Below are positions 43,605 through 52,626 of a stretch of DNA of 64,000 nt, in pieces. Position 1 is the first letter of the stretch, and each line of letters starts with the position of its first letter. The DNA is from Haloferula luteola. GTDB taxonomy: Bacteria > Verrucomicrobiota > Verrucomicrobiia > Verrucomicrobiales > Akkermansiaceae. Under the pieces are notes generated by a model. That model did no database searches. It had not been told where the DNA came from and saw only the letters and a list, made by a program, of their open reading frames with translations. Location of the stretch: contig NZ_JACHFD010000012.1 of NCBI RefSeq assembly GCF_014201715.1, positions 107,825-171,824 on the forward strand. Reading direction: 5' to 3'. A program made the translations under genes and the position numbers.

Positions 43605-46600
43605 TCAGCCTTCCATGCGCACGAGCAGGTCGTCGCTGTCGACTTGGTCGCCTTTTTTGACGAGGACCTCCTTGATGGTCCCTGACTTGGCAGCGCTGGC
43701 GGTGGTGAGCATTTTCATCGCCTCCAGAACGATCAGCTTCTCTCCTTCGACGACTTCCTGGCCGGGTGAGATGGCGACTTCGGAAACCATCCCGGGCATC
43801 GGTGCGCACGCTTGGCTGGTATCGTCTGGATCGCCCTTGAGGCGTGCTGGGCCGGTGGATTTGGCAAGGGAGGCGTCGGTGACGAGGCTTTCCCGCGGCA
43901 TGCCATTGAGCTCATAAAACAGCGTGCGGCGGCCTTCGGAATCGGGTTCGCCAATGGAGACGAGTTTGATGAAGAGCGTTTTACCGGGGTCGATTTCGAC
44001 CTCGATTTCCTCACCGGAGCTGAGGCCGTAGAAAAATGCCGGTGTCGGAAGGCCGCTCAACTCGTCGTATTGGGCGAGGGAAGCTTGGAAGTCGTCAAAC
44101 ACCTGAGGATACATCAGGTGGGAATAGAGGTCGTCGTCGGAAGCGGGCCGTTTGAGCGATTCGCTTAAGGCAGCTCGCGTGCGGTGGAGGTCGACGGGGG
44201 CTGCAAGTTCACCGGGGCGCTGGGTGGTGGAGGGCTTTTGGTTAAGGACGACTCGCTTCACGTCCTCGGGGAAGCCTCCATCGGGTTGGCCGAGGCCACC
44301 GGCAAGCATGTCGATGACGCTTTCCGGCCAGTCGATGGAGCCGGGTTTGAGCTTGGGAACATCGGCGGGCTTGATGCCACGCGTGATCAGGAACATGGCC
44401 ATGTCTCCGACCACCTTGGAAGAAGGGGTCACCTTGACGATGTCTCCGAAGAGTTGGTTGACCTCGGCGTAGGTGCGGGAGATTTCCCGCCAGCGGTGGC
44501 CGAGGCCCATGGCATTGGCTTGCTCGCGCAAGTTGGTGTATTGGCCGCCGGGCATTTCGTGTTCGTAGACTTCAGCTGTGCCGGCACGGGGGGCGGAAAT
44601 GAAGGGTTCGTATTGGGCGAGAACCTCTTCCCAATAGTCCGAGATTTCGTTGAGGTGGTCGAAGTCGAGTTGGGGATCGCGCTCGGAATTGGCGAGAGCC
44701 GCCGCGATGGAGTTGAGGTTTGGCTGCGAGGTGGAGCCCGACATGGAAGCCGTGGCGAGGTCGACGATGTCGACGCCCGCCCGTGCCGCGGTAATGACCG
44801 ACGCGGCGTTGAGTCCTGAGGTGTCGTGGGTGTGAAAGTGGATGGGGATGCCGATCTCCTGCTTCAAAGCGTGCACCAATTCATAGGCCGCCTGGGGTTT
44901 GCAGAGACCTGCCATGTCTTTGATGGCGAGAATGTGAGCGCCCATTTTCTCCAGCTCTCTGGCCTTGGAGAGATAGTATTTCAGGGAGAACTTATCGCGT
45001 TTGGCGTCGAGAATATCGCCGGTGTAGCAGACGGCGGCTTCGCACAGGACTCCGCCGTGCTCGCGTGCGGCTTCCATGGCCACGCGCATGTTGGGCAGGT
45101 AGTTGAGTGAGTCGAAGATCCGGAAAAGATCCATTCCGGAGTCGGCGGCGTGCTTCACGAAGCCCGCCACGACGTTGTCGGGGTAGTTGGAGTAGCCGAC
45201 CGCGTTGGAACCCCGGAAGAGCATCTGGAAGAGGATGCCAGGGATTTTCTCGCGAAGGCGGCGGAGCCGCTCCCATGGATCCTCTTTGAGGAATCGCATG
45301 GCAGTGTCGAAGGTGGCCCCACCCCACATTTCGAGCGAGAACATCCCCGGGAGCCCGTTTTGATAGGCTTCGGCGATGTGCAGCATATCGAGGGTCCGCA
45401 TGCGTGTAGCCATCAGCGATTGGTGCGCATCGCGCATGGAAGTGTCGGTGATGAGCAGCCGCTTTTGATCAAGAATCCACTGGGCAAACTTTTCCGGGCC
45501 GAGTTCGTGAAGGAGGTGGCGGGTTTGGGGGAGGTTGCCGCCGGAAGGCTCCACGTGAGGGATGCGAGGAGAAAGTATCGGGGAAGCCGGCTTCCAGCCT
45601 TTGGCAGTGGGGTTGCCATTGACTGTCACGTTGGAAAGATATGAGAGCAGTTTGGTGGCTCGGTCTCGACGGGGTTTGAATTGGAAGAGCTCCGGCTTGG
45701 TGTCGATGAGCTTGGTGTGGGCATCGCCCGCTCGGAAAGTGGGATCGGCGATGACGTTCTCCAGGAAGGGAATGTTGGTTTTGACCCCACGGATCCGGAA
45801 TTCGCGCAGAGCGCGGTCCATCCGCTGGCAGGCGATGGGAAAACTACGGCCCATGGCGGTGAGCTTTACCAACATGGAGTCGTAGTAGGGAGTGATGACG
45901 GATCCCGCGTCTCCGGATCCTGCATCCAGGCGGATGCCAAAGCCGGCGGCGGAGCGGTAGTTGAGAATGCGGCCGTAGTCGGGGGCGAAGCTGCGAGCGG
46001 GGTCTTCGGTGGTGATTCGGCATTGGATCGCGTAGCCGATGCAGGGAATGTCTTCCTGGGCAGGAATCGCGATTTCCTCATCGTGGAGGGAATGGCCCTT
46101 GGCGACGAGGATTTGGGAGCGGACGAGATCGATGCCGGTGACGCATTCCGTGACCGTGTGCTCGACTTGAATCCGGGGATTCATCTCGATGAAGAACCAG
46201 TCCTTTTTGTCCATGTCGTAGAGGAACTCGACGGTGCCGGCGTTGTTGTAACCGATGCCTTGGGCGAGCTTCACGGCGGCCTCACAGAGTTCTTTGCGGA
46301 CGATGGGGTCGAGGTCAATGGACGGAGCCACTTCGACGACTTTCTGATAGCGGCGTTGGACGGAGCAATCGCGTTCGTGAAGGTGGACGACGTGGCCGTG
46401 CTGGTCGCCAAGGATTTGAACCTCGATGTGTTTGGCTCGAGAAATGTAGCGTTCGAGGAACACGGCTGGATTGCCAAAGGCATTGCCGGCTTCGTCTTGG
46501 GCTTCGGTGAGCAGCGGAAGCAGTTGCTTCTCCTCCATGACCACGCGCATGCCGCGTCCACCGCCCCCAAAGGCGGCTTTGATGATGAGGGGGAAGCCAA

Positions 46601-47057
46601 TCTCCTGTGCAATTTTGAGCGCCTCCGCGGGATCGGTCACGGGCTCTTCCGTGCCGGGGAGCACAGGCACTGAGAACTTTTGGGCCAATTCGCGGGCAGC
46701 CGTTTTGTCGCCCATGTTTTCGAGCAGATCGGGCGACGGACCAACGAAGGTGATTCCTTCCCGCGCACAGGCCCGGGCGAAGGCTGCGTTTTCGGAGAGA
46801 AACCCATATCCGGGGTGAATGAGGGTGACGCCTTTCGCCTTCGCAACCGATACGATGCCTTCGACGTCGAGGTAGGCACCGACCGGCCCCTTTTCGCGAT
46901 CAAGGAGGTAGGCTTCGTCGGCTTTGAAACGGTGGCGGGAAAAGCGATCTTCTTCGGCGTAGATCGAGACCGTGCGCAGACCCAGTTCGTTGGCGGCGCG
47001 GAAGATCCGGATCGCGATTTCTCCGCGATTGGCAGCAAGAAGCTTATCGTAACTCAT
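43605..47057 (-). CDS. pyc: Pyruvate carboxylase
   Basis: Protein of 1150 residues with the full multidomain order. Biotin carboxylase (about 1-450): LLAANRGEIAIRIFRAANEL, HPGYGFLSENAAFA, the ATP-grasp loop KAAFGGGGRGMRVV. Carboxyltransferase (about 530-810): TDTSMRDAHQSLMATRMRTL, metal-site histidines in HFHTHDTSG. Allosteric linker. C-terminal biotin carrier domain with EAMKM; the target Lys is about residue 1115. It makes oxaloacetate from pyruvate and bicarbonate, an anaplerotic step. It needs biotinylation, and a ligase gene is at 53617-54582. It is transcribed alone, with a long leader region upstream. Confidence 0.97.
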   Translation of the reverse strand: MSYDKLLAANRGEIAIRIFRAANELGLRTVSIYAEEDRFSRHRFKADEAYLLDREKGPVGAYLDVEGIVSVAKAKGVTLIHPGYGFLSENAAFARACAREGITFVGPSPDLLENMGDKTAARELAQKFSVPVLPGTEEPVTDPAEALKIAQEIGFPLIIKAAFGGGGRGMRVVMEEKQLLPLLTEAQDEAGNAFGNPAVFLERYISRAKHIEVQILGDQHGHVVHLHERDCSVQRRYQKVVEVAPSIDLDPIVRKELCEAAVKLAQGIGYNNAGTVEFLYDMDKKDWFFIEMNPRIQVEHTVTECVTGIDLVRSQILVAKGHSLHDEEIAIPAQEDIPCIGYAIQCRITTEDPARSFAPDYGRILNYRSAAGFGIRLDAGSGDAGSVITPYYDSMLVKLTAMGRSFPIACQRMDRALREFRIRGVKTNIPFLENVIADPTFRAGDAHTKLIDTKPELFQFKPRRDRATKLLSYLSNVTVNGNPTAKGWKPASPILSPRIPHVEPSGGNLPQTRHLLHELGPEKFAQWILDQKRLLITDTSMRDAHQSLMATRMRTLDMLHIAEAYQNGLPGMFSLEMWGGATFDTAMRFLKEDPWERLRRLREKIPGILFQMLFRGSNAVGYSNYPDNVVAGFVKHAADSGMDLFRIFDSLNYLPNMRVAMEAAREHGGVLCEAAVCYTGDILDAKRDKFSLKYYLSKARELEKMGAHILAIKDMAGLCKPQAAYELVHALKQEIGIPIHFHTHDTSGLNAASVITAARAGVDIVDLATASMSGSTSQPNLNSIAAALANSERDPQLDFDHLNEISDYWEEVLAQYEPFISAPRAGTAEVYEHEMPGGQYTNLREQANAMGLGHRWREISRTYAEVNQLFGDIVKVTPSSKVVGDMAMFLITRGIKPADVPKLKPGSIDWPESVIDMLAGGLGQPDGGFPEDVKRVVLNQKPSTTQRPGELAAPVDLHRTRAALSESLKRPASDDDLYSHLMYPQVFDDFQASLAQYDELSGLPTPAFFYGLSSGEEIEVEIDPGKTLFIKLVSIGEPDSEGRRTLFYELNGMPRESLVTDASLAKSTGPARLKGDPDDTSQACAPMPGMVSEVAISPGQEVVEGEKLIVLEAMKMLTTASAAKSGTIKEVLVKKGDQVDSDDLLVRMEG

Positions 47058-47349
47058 GTTGTGCCGATTGCTAAGGGATGACGGGGGATTCAGCCAATGG
47101 GAAATTGGCAGGAGACACGATCGGGCGAACCATGAAAAAAAATCTCAATTTTCCTCAGAAAAGGATTGACGATCCCTAGGGGTCGTGTAGTTTTCGGGCG
47201 TCGCGACAACGCAAGCGGCCCGATTGAGAACGCCTTTGGTTTTTGGGTTTTTCCAGAGGAGAATCGATCGGGCCGCTTCTTTTTTGCCCTTTTGGGCCTC
47301 TTTGGTCAGAGGGGCGCGCGGACGCAGGAAACGAGGTGGGCGAGGAAGT
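47058..47349. promoter_or_regulatory. Leader/regulatory region upstream of pyc
   Basis: 292 bp without a protein gene. It contains an 18-bp near-palindrome centred on CCTAGG (47169-47186, 8 of 9 pairs), a TTGACG (47166-47171) that could be a plus-strand -35 box with a weak -10-like sequence 16-17 nt on, and a strong hairpin followed by T residues on the plus strand (47213-47285). The promoter for pyc (minus strand) must also lie here, but no clear boxes are seen. Confidence 0.5.
47200..47286 (+). ncRNA. Candidate small RNA with terminator-like closing stem
   Basis: A perfect 12-bp stem AAGCGGCCCGAT/ATCGGGCCGCTT (47213-47224 and 47267-47278) closes a 42-nt loop and is directly followed by TCTTTTTTG. 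Stem plus T run fits an intrinsic terminator on the plus strand, but no plus-strand gene lies upstream. The loop contains GAGGAGA, resembling a ribosome site, and U-rich segments. The start near 47200 is inferred from the TTGACG upstream. It could instead be a terminator of longer antisense transcription from pyc. Confidence 0.4.
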
Positions 47350-47592
47350 CTAGGGGTTGGGTGAAGGTGCGAGGACTTCAGCGATGCGAGCTGAATCGAA
47401 ATCAAAAGGGGTCAGTTCCACTCGGACTTGCATGCCTTCCGTGAGGGTGGGGGGATCTGCTGCGAGATCTTTGGAGAGGTGGCCGAGGGATTTCTTACCG
47501 TTGGGTAAGGTGACTTCGAACAGGCCTTCTTTCAGGACTTGGGAGATGCGGGCGACCGCCTGGACCGGAGTTTCGTACATGCCGACAGCCAT
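47350..47592 (-). CDS. IF-1-like S1/OB-fold protein
   Basis: 80 residues from the ATG at 47592; the frame also opens from a TTG at 47616. The region VLKEGLFEVTLPNGKKSLGH and VRVELTPFDFDSARI lines up with IF-1 (VELTPYDLSKGRI in E. coli), including the OB-fold spacing, but the N terminus and middle loop differ. It is probably a divergent IF-1 paralogue, or the IF-1 of this genome if no other copy exists. It would bind the 30S A site or single-stranded RNA. The surroundings give no further clue. Confidence 0.7.
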   Translation of the reverse strand: MAVGMYETPVQAVARISQVLKEGLFEVTLPNGKKSLGHLSKDLAADPPTLTEGMQVRVELTPFDFDSARIAEVLAPSPNP

Positions 47593-47748
47593 GAAGGAGT
47601 TCAGGCGGGTGGACAAGAACCTTAGACAAGCGACCGTGGGCTCGTCGCTCCTCGTGCATTCGTGAACTTGTGGTGACTTGACCTCAGCACCACTTGAACG
47701 GAAACTGGCCCAGCTTTGACGGAAAACCTCTCCCTCCCCGAACGATCC

Positions 47749-48195
47749 ATGAAACGACTTTCACTCCTTTCCGCTGTCGCGCTTGCGGCGGTTCTTGCGC
47801 CTTCATGCGTGCCCTACGTGGAGGAGCCGCCTGTGCCGCCTCAGGACGTGGGTCGCAATGTGCCGCCTGCGGGTGGTGTTCAGAAGACGGAGGCGGAGCG
47901 TCAGCGTGAACTTCAGGCGGAGCGTGAGCGAGACCTCCGTGAGGCCAACGGCGGTGGGAGCCAAGCGACCGAGCCGGATCGCGAAGTGATCCCTGACCGG
48001 ACGCCGGATCCGGAACCGGCAACCCCGGAACCGCGCAATCGAGCCCGGGTGGCGCGTGCCGTGCCGGGTAAGCCGGGATTTGTGTTCAGTCCTTACAACA
48101 ACAAGATCATCGACGTGAAGGGGATCCCTAGCGGGACCTTGGTTCAGGACCCCACTTATCCGGCCTCGGACAAGAAGTATTTCCGAGTTCCCTGA
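47749..48195 (+). CDS. Putative lipoprotein with conserved C-terminal motif
   Basis: Protein of 148 residues from the ATG at 47749. The signal sequence MKRLSLLSAVALAAVLAPSC ends in a lipobox-like LAPSC, so Cys20 should be lipid-modified. The middle is low in complexity (Glu/Arg-rich about 50-75, Pro-rich about 85-105). The end is compact and well ordered: GFVFSPYNNKIIDVKGIPSG and then a KKYFRVP terminus, a pattern seen in small verrucomicrobial envelope proteins. Function unknown. Confidence 0.72.
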   Translation: MKRLSLLSAVALAAVLAPSCVPYVEEPPVPPQDVGRNVPPAGGVQKTEAERQRELQAERERDLREANGGGSQATEPDREVIPDRTPDPEPATPEPRNRARVARAVPGKPGFVFSPYNNKIIDVKGIPSGTLVQDPTYPASDKKYFRVP

Positions 48196-48278
48196 GCCCT
48201 GAGAATTTTCTGCTTTGAAGTGTTGCAGGCCGGGCATGAAGTCCGGCCTGTTGCATGTCTGGGAAGAGAGTGAATTGG

Positions 48279-49136
48279 ATGGAAAGAATTGCGGTGATCG
48301 GAGGAGGCCTGCTGGGCGGGTCCCTTGCCCTGAGATTGGCGGGTGAAAAAGACGTTCGCCTTTGGGCGAGAAGAGAAGCATCGGTCGCGTTGGCTCAGGA
48401 GCTGGGCGTGGAGCAGGCCAGTACCGACTTGGCGGCCACGCTCGCCGGGGTCGAGTTGGTGGTGCTGAGTGTTCCGGTGGGAGTGATGCCGGGATTGGTG
48501 GATCGCATGTTGGAGGCAGGCTTGCCGGAAGATTGTTTGGTGACGGATGTTGGAAGTGTGAAGGCGGTGGTGCACCGGGAGGTGGCTCCACGGCTTCGTG
48601 AGCGAGGGCGGGTATTTGTGGGCAGTCATCCGATGGCAGGAGGCGAAAAACAGGGAATGGAGGCGGCCCGGAGGGATTTGTTTGAGGGGGCGATGTGTTT
48701 TTTGACGGGCCGCGAGGGAGCTCAGACGGGGGAGGGAGAGTGTCTTGAGACCTTTTGGCGGGAGTTGGGATGCCGGACGGAGTGGATCGATCCCCTGGCG
48801 CACGATCGAGTGGTGGCGCGGATCAGTCATTTGCCCCATGTGATGGCGGCAGTGACGGCGCGCGCGGCCTTGGCCAATCCTGAGGATGCTCGCTACGGGG
48901 GCGGTGGTCTGCGTGACACCACTCGAGTGGCGGGAGGTCACCCGGGGATGTGGGCCGAGATTTTGTTGGAGAACCGCGAGGCGGTGGGACGTTCACTGGT
49001 GGAGGCGAGGGATTTCCTCGGTGAAATACTTGCCAGTCTTGAGTCCGGCGACCATGAAGCGGTGCTCCGCTGGCTCACTGAGGCAAGCGAACTCCATGCT
49101 TCAGGCCGAGCGGTGATTCAAAATGAGTGCGGTTGA
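48279..49136 (+). CDS. tyrA: Prephenate dehydrogenase
   Basis: Protein of 285 residues from the ATG at 48279, with a GAGAG about 8 nt upstream; an earlier ATG at 48255 is less likely. NAD-binding is at AVIGGGLLGGSLALRL. Substrate-site motifs are TDVGSVKAVV, VGSHPMAGGEKQGMEAA and RISHLPHVMAA with GGGLRDTTRVAGGHPGMW. It converts prephenate to hydroxyphenylpyruvate for tyrosine. It heads an operon with aroA, cmk and plsC. Confidence 0.93.
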   Translation: MERIAVIGGGLLGGSLALRLAGEKDVRLWARREASVALAQELGVEQASTDLAATLAGVELVVLSVPVGVMPGLVDRMLEAGLPEDCLVTDVGSVKAVVHREVAPRLRERGRVFVGSHPMAGGEKQGMEAARRDLFEGAMCFLTGREGAQTGEGECLETFWRELGCRTEWIDPLAHDRVVARISHLPHVMAAVTARAALANPEDARYGGGGLRDTTRVAGGHPGMWAEILLENREAVGRSLVEARDFLGEILASLESGDHEAVLRWLTEASELHASGRAVIQNECG

Positions 49137-49140
49137 TACG

Positions 49141-50505
49141 ATGAGCCATTTCGAGGTGAAGCCGATCAGGACCTTTGACGTCGCCCTAGAGGTGCCGGGG
49201 GATAAGAGCATGTCGCACCGGGCTGCGATGATCGCGGGGCTGGCCTCGGGGACGTCAAAGATTACGGGGTTTTTGCCGAGCGAGGACTGTGTGAACACAC
49301 TTGGCGCCATGCAGGCGTGCGGGGTGGAATGCCAGGTTTTGGAGGAGCTTCCTGAATTCGGTCCCGTCGCGATGGAGATCGAGGGTCGCTCGATGAAGCT
49401 ATCGCCTTCGCTTCGGCCGATCGATTGCGGCAATTCAGGAACTGGAATGCGACTGCTGGCGGGCTTGTTCGCGGGGCAGGATTTCTCCACCGAATTGTTT
49501 GGGGACGCATCGCTGTCTGGGCGACCCATGGGGCGCATCATTCGCCCTCTCGGAGAGATGGGAGCACGGATTGAGGCTCTTGGGGCGAAAGAAGGTTGCG
49601 CGCCGCTCAAGATCTCACCGGGAGAGTTGGAGCCGATTTCCTATGTTTTGCCGATGGCCAGCGCTCAGGTGAAGAGTGCGGTTTTGCTGGCGGGTCTTTT
49701 TTGTCAGGGGGTTACCGAGGTGGTTCAGCCCGCGCTGACGCGAGATCACACCGAACGCATGTTTGAGGCGTTTGGGGTGAAGGTCGGAACGGACGAAACG
49801 GGTTTGAGAATCACCCTTGAAGGAGGGCAGGTGCCGAAGGCGCGTGAGTTTCATGTGCCGGGGGATATTTCGAGTGCGGCTTTTTGGGTGGTTGCTGCTG
49901 CTGCGCGCCCGGGAGCGAAGTTGGTGATTCGTCGGGTGGGACTCAATCCGACTCGCACGGCGATCCTGGATGCGATTGAGCGGATGGGAGCGACGGTGAT
50001 CCGCCGTCCCGCGGCGGATATCCAAGGGGAGCCCTATGGTGAGATTGAGGTTCATGGAGCCCATCTGAAGGGCACGGATTTGTTGCCAGAGGAAATCCCG
50101 AATCTCATTGATGAAATTCCGGTCTTGGCGGTCGCTGCTGCCTTGGCAGAGGGAACCACTCGAATTCGCCATGCGCGTGAACTGCGGGTCAAAGAGACCG
50201 ATCGGGTGGCGACTACGGTCACCAATCTCCGGGCGATGGGTGCTCAGGTCGAAGAGTTCGATGATGGGATGGAAATCGTCGGAGGTCGGCCGTTGAAGGG
50301 CGCGGAAATGGATAGTTTTGGAGATCATCGGATCGCCATGGCATTCGCGATTGCTGGGTTGTTTGCCGATGGGCCCAGCCGGATTCTCAACACGGAGTGC
50401 GTGCGCACCTCCTATCCTGGTTTTGATCATCATCTGGCTGCGGTGTGCCGGGAAGCCACCGAGGAAACCGATTATCAACTTCCGACTCGAGCCCCGCAGG
50501 CATGA
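49141..50505 (+). CDS. aroA: 3-phosphoshikimate 1-carboxyvinyltransferase (EPSP synthase)
   Basis: Protein of 454 residues from the ATG at 49141; a start at 49123, overlapping tyrA by 14 bp, would add six residues. Motifs are VPGDKSMSHRAAMIAGLASG, DCGNSGTGMRLLAGL, LSGRPMGRI, and the C-terminal RVKETDRV and GDHRIAM. It makes EPSP in the shikimate pathway, which feeds TyrA. It overlaps cmk by ATGA. Confidence 0.96.
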   Translation: MSHFEVKPIRTFDVALEVPGDKSMSHRAAMIAGLASGTSKITGFLPSEDCVNTLGAMQACGVECQVLEELPEFGPVAMEIEGRSMKLSPSLRPIDCGNSGTGMRLLAGLFAGQDFSTELFGDASLSGRPMGRIIRPLGEMGARIEALGAKEGCAPLKISPGELEPISYVLPMASAQVKSAVLLAGLFCQGVTEVVQPALTRDHTERMFEAFGVKVGTDETGLRITLEGGQVPKAREFHVPGDISSAAFWVVAAAARPGAKLVIRRVGLNPTRTAILDAIERMGATVIRRPAADIQGEPYGEIEVHGAHLKGTDLLPEEIPNLIDEIPVLAVAAALAEGTTRIRHARELRVKETDRVATTVTNLRAMGAQVEEFDDGMEIVGGRPLKGAEMDSFGDHRIAMAFAIAGLFADGPSRILNTECVRTSYPGFDHHLAAVCREATEETDYQLPTRAPQA

Positions 50506-51167
50506 AGGTAGGTCATTTTGCGATTGCGATTGATGGTCCGGCAGCGTCCGGAAAGAGCACCTTGGCTCGAGAGTTGGCGCAGCGCCTGGGTTTGGTGATG
50601 GTGAACTCCGGGGCGATGTATCGAGCGGTGACGTGGCAGGTGATGCAGGCCGGAGTGGACCCAGAGAATCCAGCCGCGGTGGCGGAGGCCTTGGAGCACA
50701 TGGTCTTGGACTGCGGGGTCGATGGGCTGGATTCTACGCTGACGATCAATGGTGTGGATCCGGGTGAGGCTCTGCGGAGTTCCGAGGTGAATGCCCATGT
50801 TTCGCAGGTGTCGGCGGTGCCGGAAGTGCGTCGAAAGCTCGTGGAGCTCCAGAGGAGCTATCTGGATCACTCCGATGTGGTGATGGAAGGTAGAGACATC
50901 GGAACGGCGGTGTTTCCGGAGACGCCTTATAAGATTTACGTCGATGCCGATCCTGCCGTGCGGCAGGAGCGGCGCTGTGCCGCGGGTGAGGTGGATTCGG
51001 TGAGCGACCGCGACCGCCGCGACAGTCAGCGCCAGACGGATCCTTTGCGCGTGGCGGATGGAGCTCGGGTCCTCGACAACTCGGGCCACACGGTGGAATC
51101 GGCCGTCGAAGAAGCCTTGGTCATTCTGCGAGAGCAAGGATTGGAAATTCCCCTATTGGAGCCATGA
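50502..51167 (+). CDS. cmk: Cytidylate kinase
   Basis: Protein of 221 residues from the ATG at 50502, which overlaps the aroA stop. The P-loop is IDGPAASGKSTLARELA, the CMP site NSGAMYRAVTW and VMEGRDIGTAVFP, and the LID region RDRRDSQRQTDPLR. It phosphorylates CMP and dCMP. aroA-cmk adjacency is common in bacteria. Confidence 0.95.
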   Translation: MKVGHFAIAIDGPAASGKSTLARELAQRLGLVMVNSGAMYRAVTWQVMQAGVDPENPAAVAEALEHMVLDCGVDGLDSTLTINGVDPGEALRSSEVNAHVSQVSAVPEVRRKLVELQRSYLDHSDVVMEGRDIGTAVFPETPYKIYVDADPAVRQERRCAAGEVDSVSDRDRRDSQRQTDPLRVADGARVLDNSGHTVESAVEEALVILREQGLEIPLLEP

Positions 51168-51772
51168 TGCGTTGGATTTATTGGTCGGGTTGGTTGTTGT
51201 TCCGGAGTGCATTTCAGACCTTTTTCCGGCTGCGCCTTCGGAATGGCGACAAGTTGTTGATGGAAGGTCCCGTCTTGGTGGTGTCCAATCACGAGAGCTT
51301 TTTGGATCCGCCTTTGATTGGGGGATTGTACCACGATGAGATGGTCTTTCTGGCTCGCAAGACCCTCTTCAAGGGTTTTTTCAAATGGCTGTATAGCCAG
51401 TGGAATGCTGTGCCGGTGGACCAGGAAAAGCCGGATATGAGCAGTCTGAAGACGATCATCCGCGAACTGAAGTCGGGTCGTCGGGTGTTGGTTTTTCCCG
51501 AAGGGGCGAGGACCTTGGATGGTGCCCTTGGGGAAGCTCAACCAGGGGTGGGATTGATCGCGGCGAAAGCTGGCGTGCCGATTCAGCCGATCCGCATTCG
51601 GGGAGCCCGTGAAGCTTTGCCGCGGGGAAGTGGTCGCATTCGGTTGGCGACCATCGAGGTGACGATCGGGGATCCGATCGATCTCGCTGCCGAGGGCTTG
51701 GCGGGATCGAAGGACAAAGAAGCCTATCAGCGAATCGCCGACCGATTGATGGCGGCGATTGCTGAGCTGTGA
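51164..51772 (+). CDS. plsC: 1-acyl-sn-glycerol-3-phosphate acyltransferase
   Basis: Protein of 202 residues starting ATGATG, which overlaps the cmk stop. Block I is VSNHESFLDPP (NHxxxxD), block III FPEGART, and block IV is near VPIQPIRIRG. A hydrophobic N-terminal stretch fits membrane association. It acylates lysophosphatidate to phosphatidate, the precursor that the window's PgsA pathway uses. It is the last gene of the tyrA-aroA-cmk-plsC set. Confidence 0.9.
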   Translation: MMRWIYWSGWLLFRSAFQTFFRLRLRNGDKLLMEGPVLVVSNHESFLDPPLIGGLYHDEMVFLARKTLFKGFFKWLYSQWNAVPVDQEKPDMSSLKTIIRELKSGRRVLVFPEGARTLDGALGEAQPGVGLIAAKAGVPIQPIRIRGAREALPRGSGRIRLATIEVTIGDPIDLAAEGLAGSKDKEAYQRIADRLMAAIAEL

Positions 51773-51779
51773 TCGCTTC

Positions 51780-52541
51780 TCACTCGATTTCCAGGCTGAC
51801 CGGGCAGTGATCGGATCCTGTGATATCGGCGAGGATGCCGGCGCTTTTGAGGCGAGGGAGGAGCGTGGGGGAGACGCCAAAGTAGTCGATTCTCCATCCC
51901 ACGTTGCGGGCGCGAGCCCCGCCGCGGAAGCTCCACCATGTGTAGGCTTCCGTTTGATCGGGGAAGAAATGGCGGAAGGTGTCGATGTAGCCGGCTTTTA
52001 GCAGTTGGCTGAACCCGTCGCGTTCCTGATCGGAGAATCCGGCGCTGAATCGGTTGGCCTTGGGGCGCGCGAGGTCGATTTCCTGGTGGGCGACATTCAG
52101 ATCGCCGCAGAAGACCACGGGTTTTCCGGTGGCTTCGAGGGCGAGAAGGTGATCGCGAAATGCAACATCCCAGAGCATGCGGTAGGGGAGTCGCTTCAGC
52201 TCGTTCTGAGCATTGGGGGTGTAGACATTGACCAGATGGAAATCCGGGAATTCGAGGGTCAGGACGCGGCCTTCCTGGTCGTGTTCCTCCATGCCGATGC
52301 CATGGCGAACCGAGAGGGGGGCGAGACGCGAGAAGACGGCCACACCGGAGTAGCCGGGTTTCACGGCGGAGTTCCAGTGGGCGTGGTAGCCGGCGAATTC
52401 GAGGGGAAGCTCAACCTGTTCGGCACGAGCTTTGGTCTCCTGGAGGCAGAGGATATCAGGCTGTTCGGAGGTGAGGAGATCGGGCAGGCCCTTGTTGAGG
52501 CAGGCGCGGATGCCGTTGACGTTCCAGGAAAGAAGTTTCAT
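51780..52541 (-). CDS. xth: Exodeoxyribonuclease III
   Basis: Protein of 253 residues from the ATG at 52541 ([18 protein letters not shown]). Catalytic motifs of the Mg-dependent EEP fold are [38 protein letters not shown] and TGSDHCPV. It acts at AP sites and on 3' ends in base-excision repair. It is convergent with plsC (7-bp gap). The frame is open upstream to 52661, but that part covers the terminator of the ribosomal genes. Confidence 0.95.
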   Translation of the reverse strand: MKLLSWNVNGIRACLNKGLPDLLTSEQPDILCLQETKARAEQVELPLEFAGYHAHWNSAVKPGYSGVAVFSRLAPLSVRHGIGMEEHDQEGRVLTLEFPDFHLVNVYTPNAQNELKRLPYRMLWDVAFRDHLLALEATGKPVVFCGDLNVAHQEIDLARPKANRFSAGFSDQERDGFSQLLKAGYIDTFRHFFPDQTEAYTWWSFRGGARARNVGWRIDYFGVSPTLLPRLKSAGILADITGSDHCPVSLEIE

Positions 52542-52570
52542 GCGGAATGGAGAGTCCTTGGGTGGAAAAG

Positions 52571-52606
52571 AAAAAGACCGCGGCCGGGATGGCGCGCGGT
52601 CTTTTT
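52571..52606. terminator. Intrinsic terminator after rplM-rpsI
   Basis: A 12-bp perfect stem AAAAAGACCGCG/CGCGGTCTTTTT with an inner GCC/GGC pair. A/T runs on both sides make it active on either strand. On the minus strand it ends the rplM-rpsI transcript before xth. Confidence 0.9.
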
Positions 52607-52626
52607 GAAAGGTTTGTCCCTTGGGA

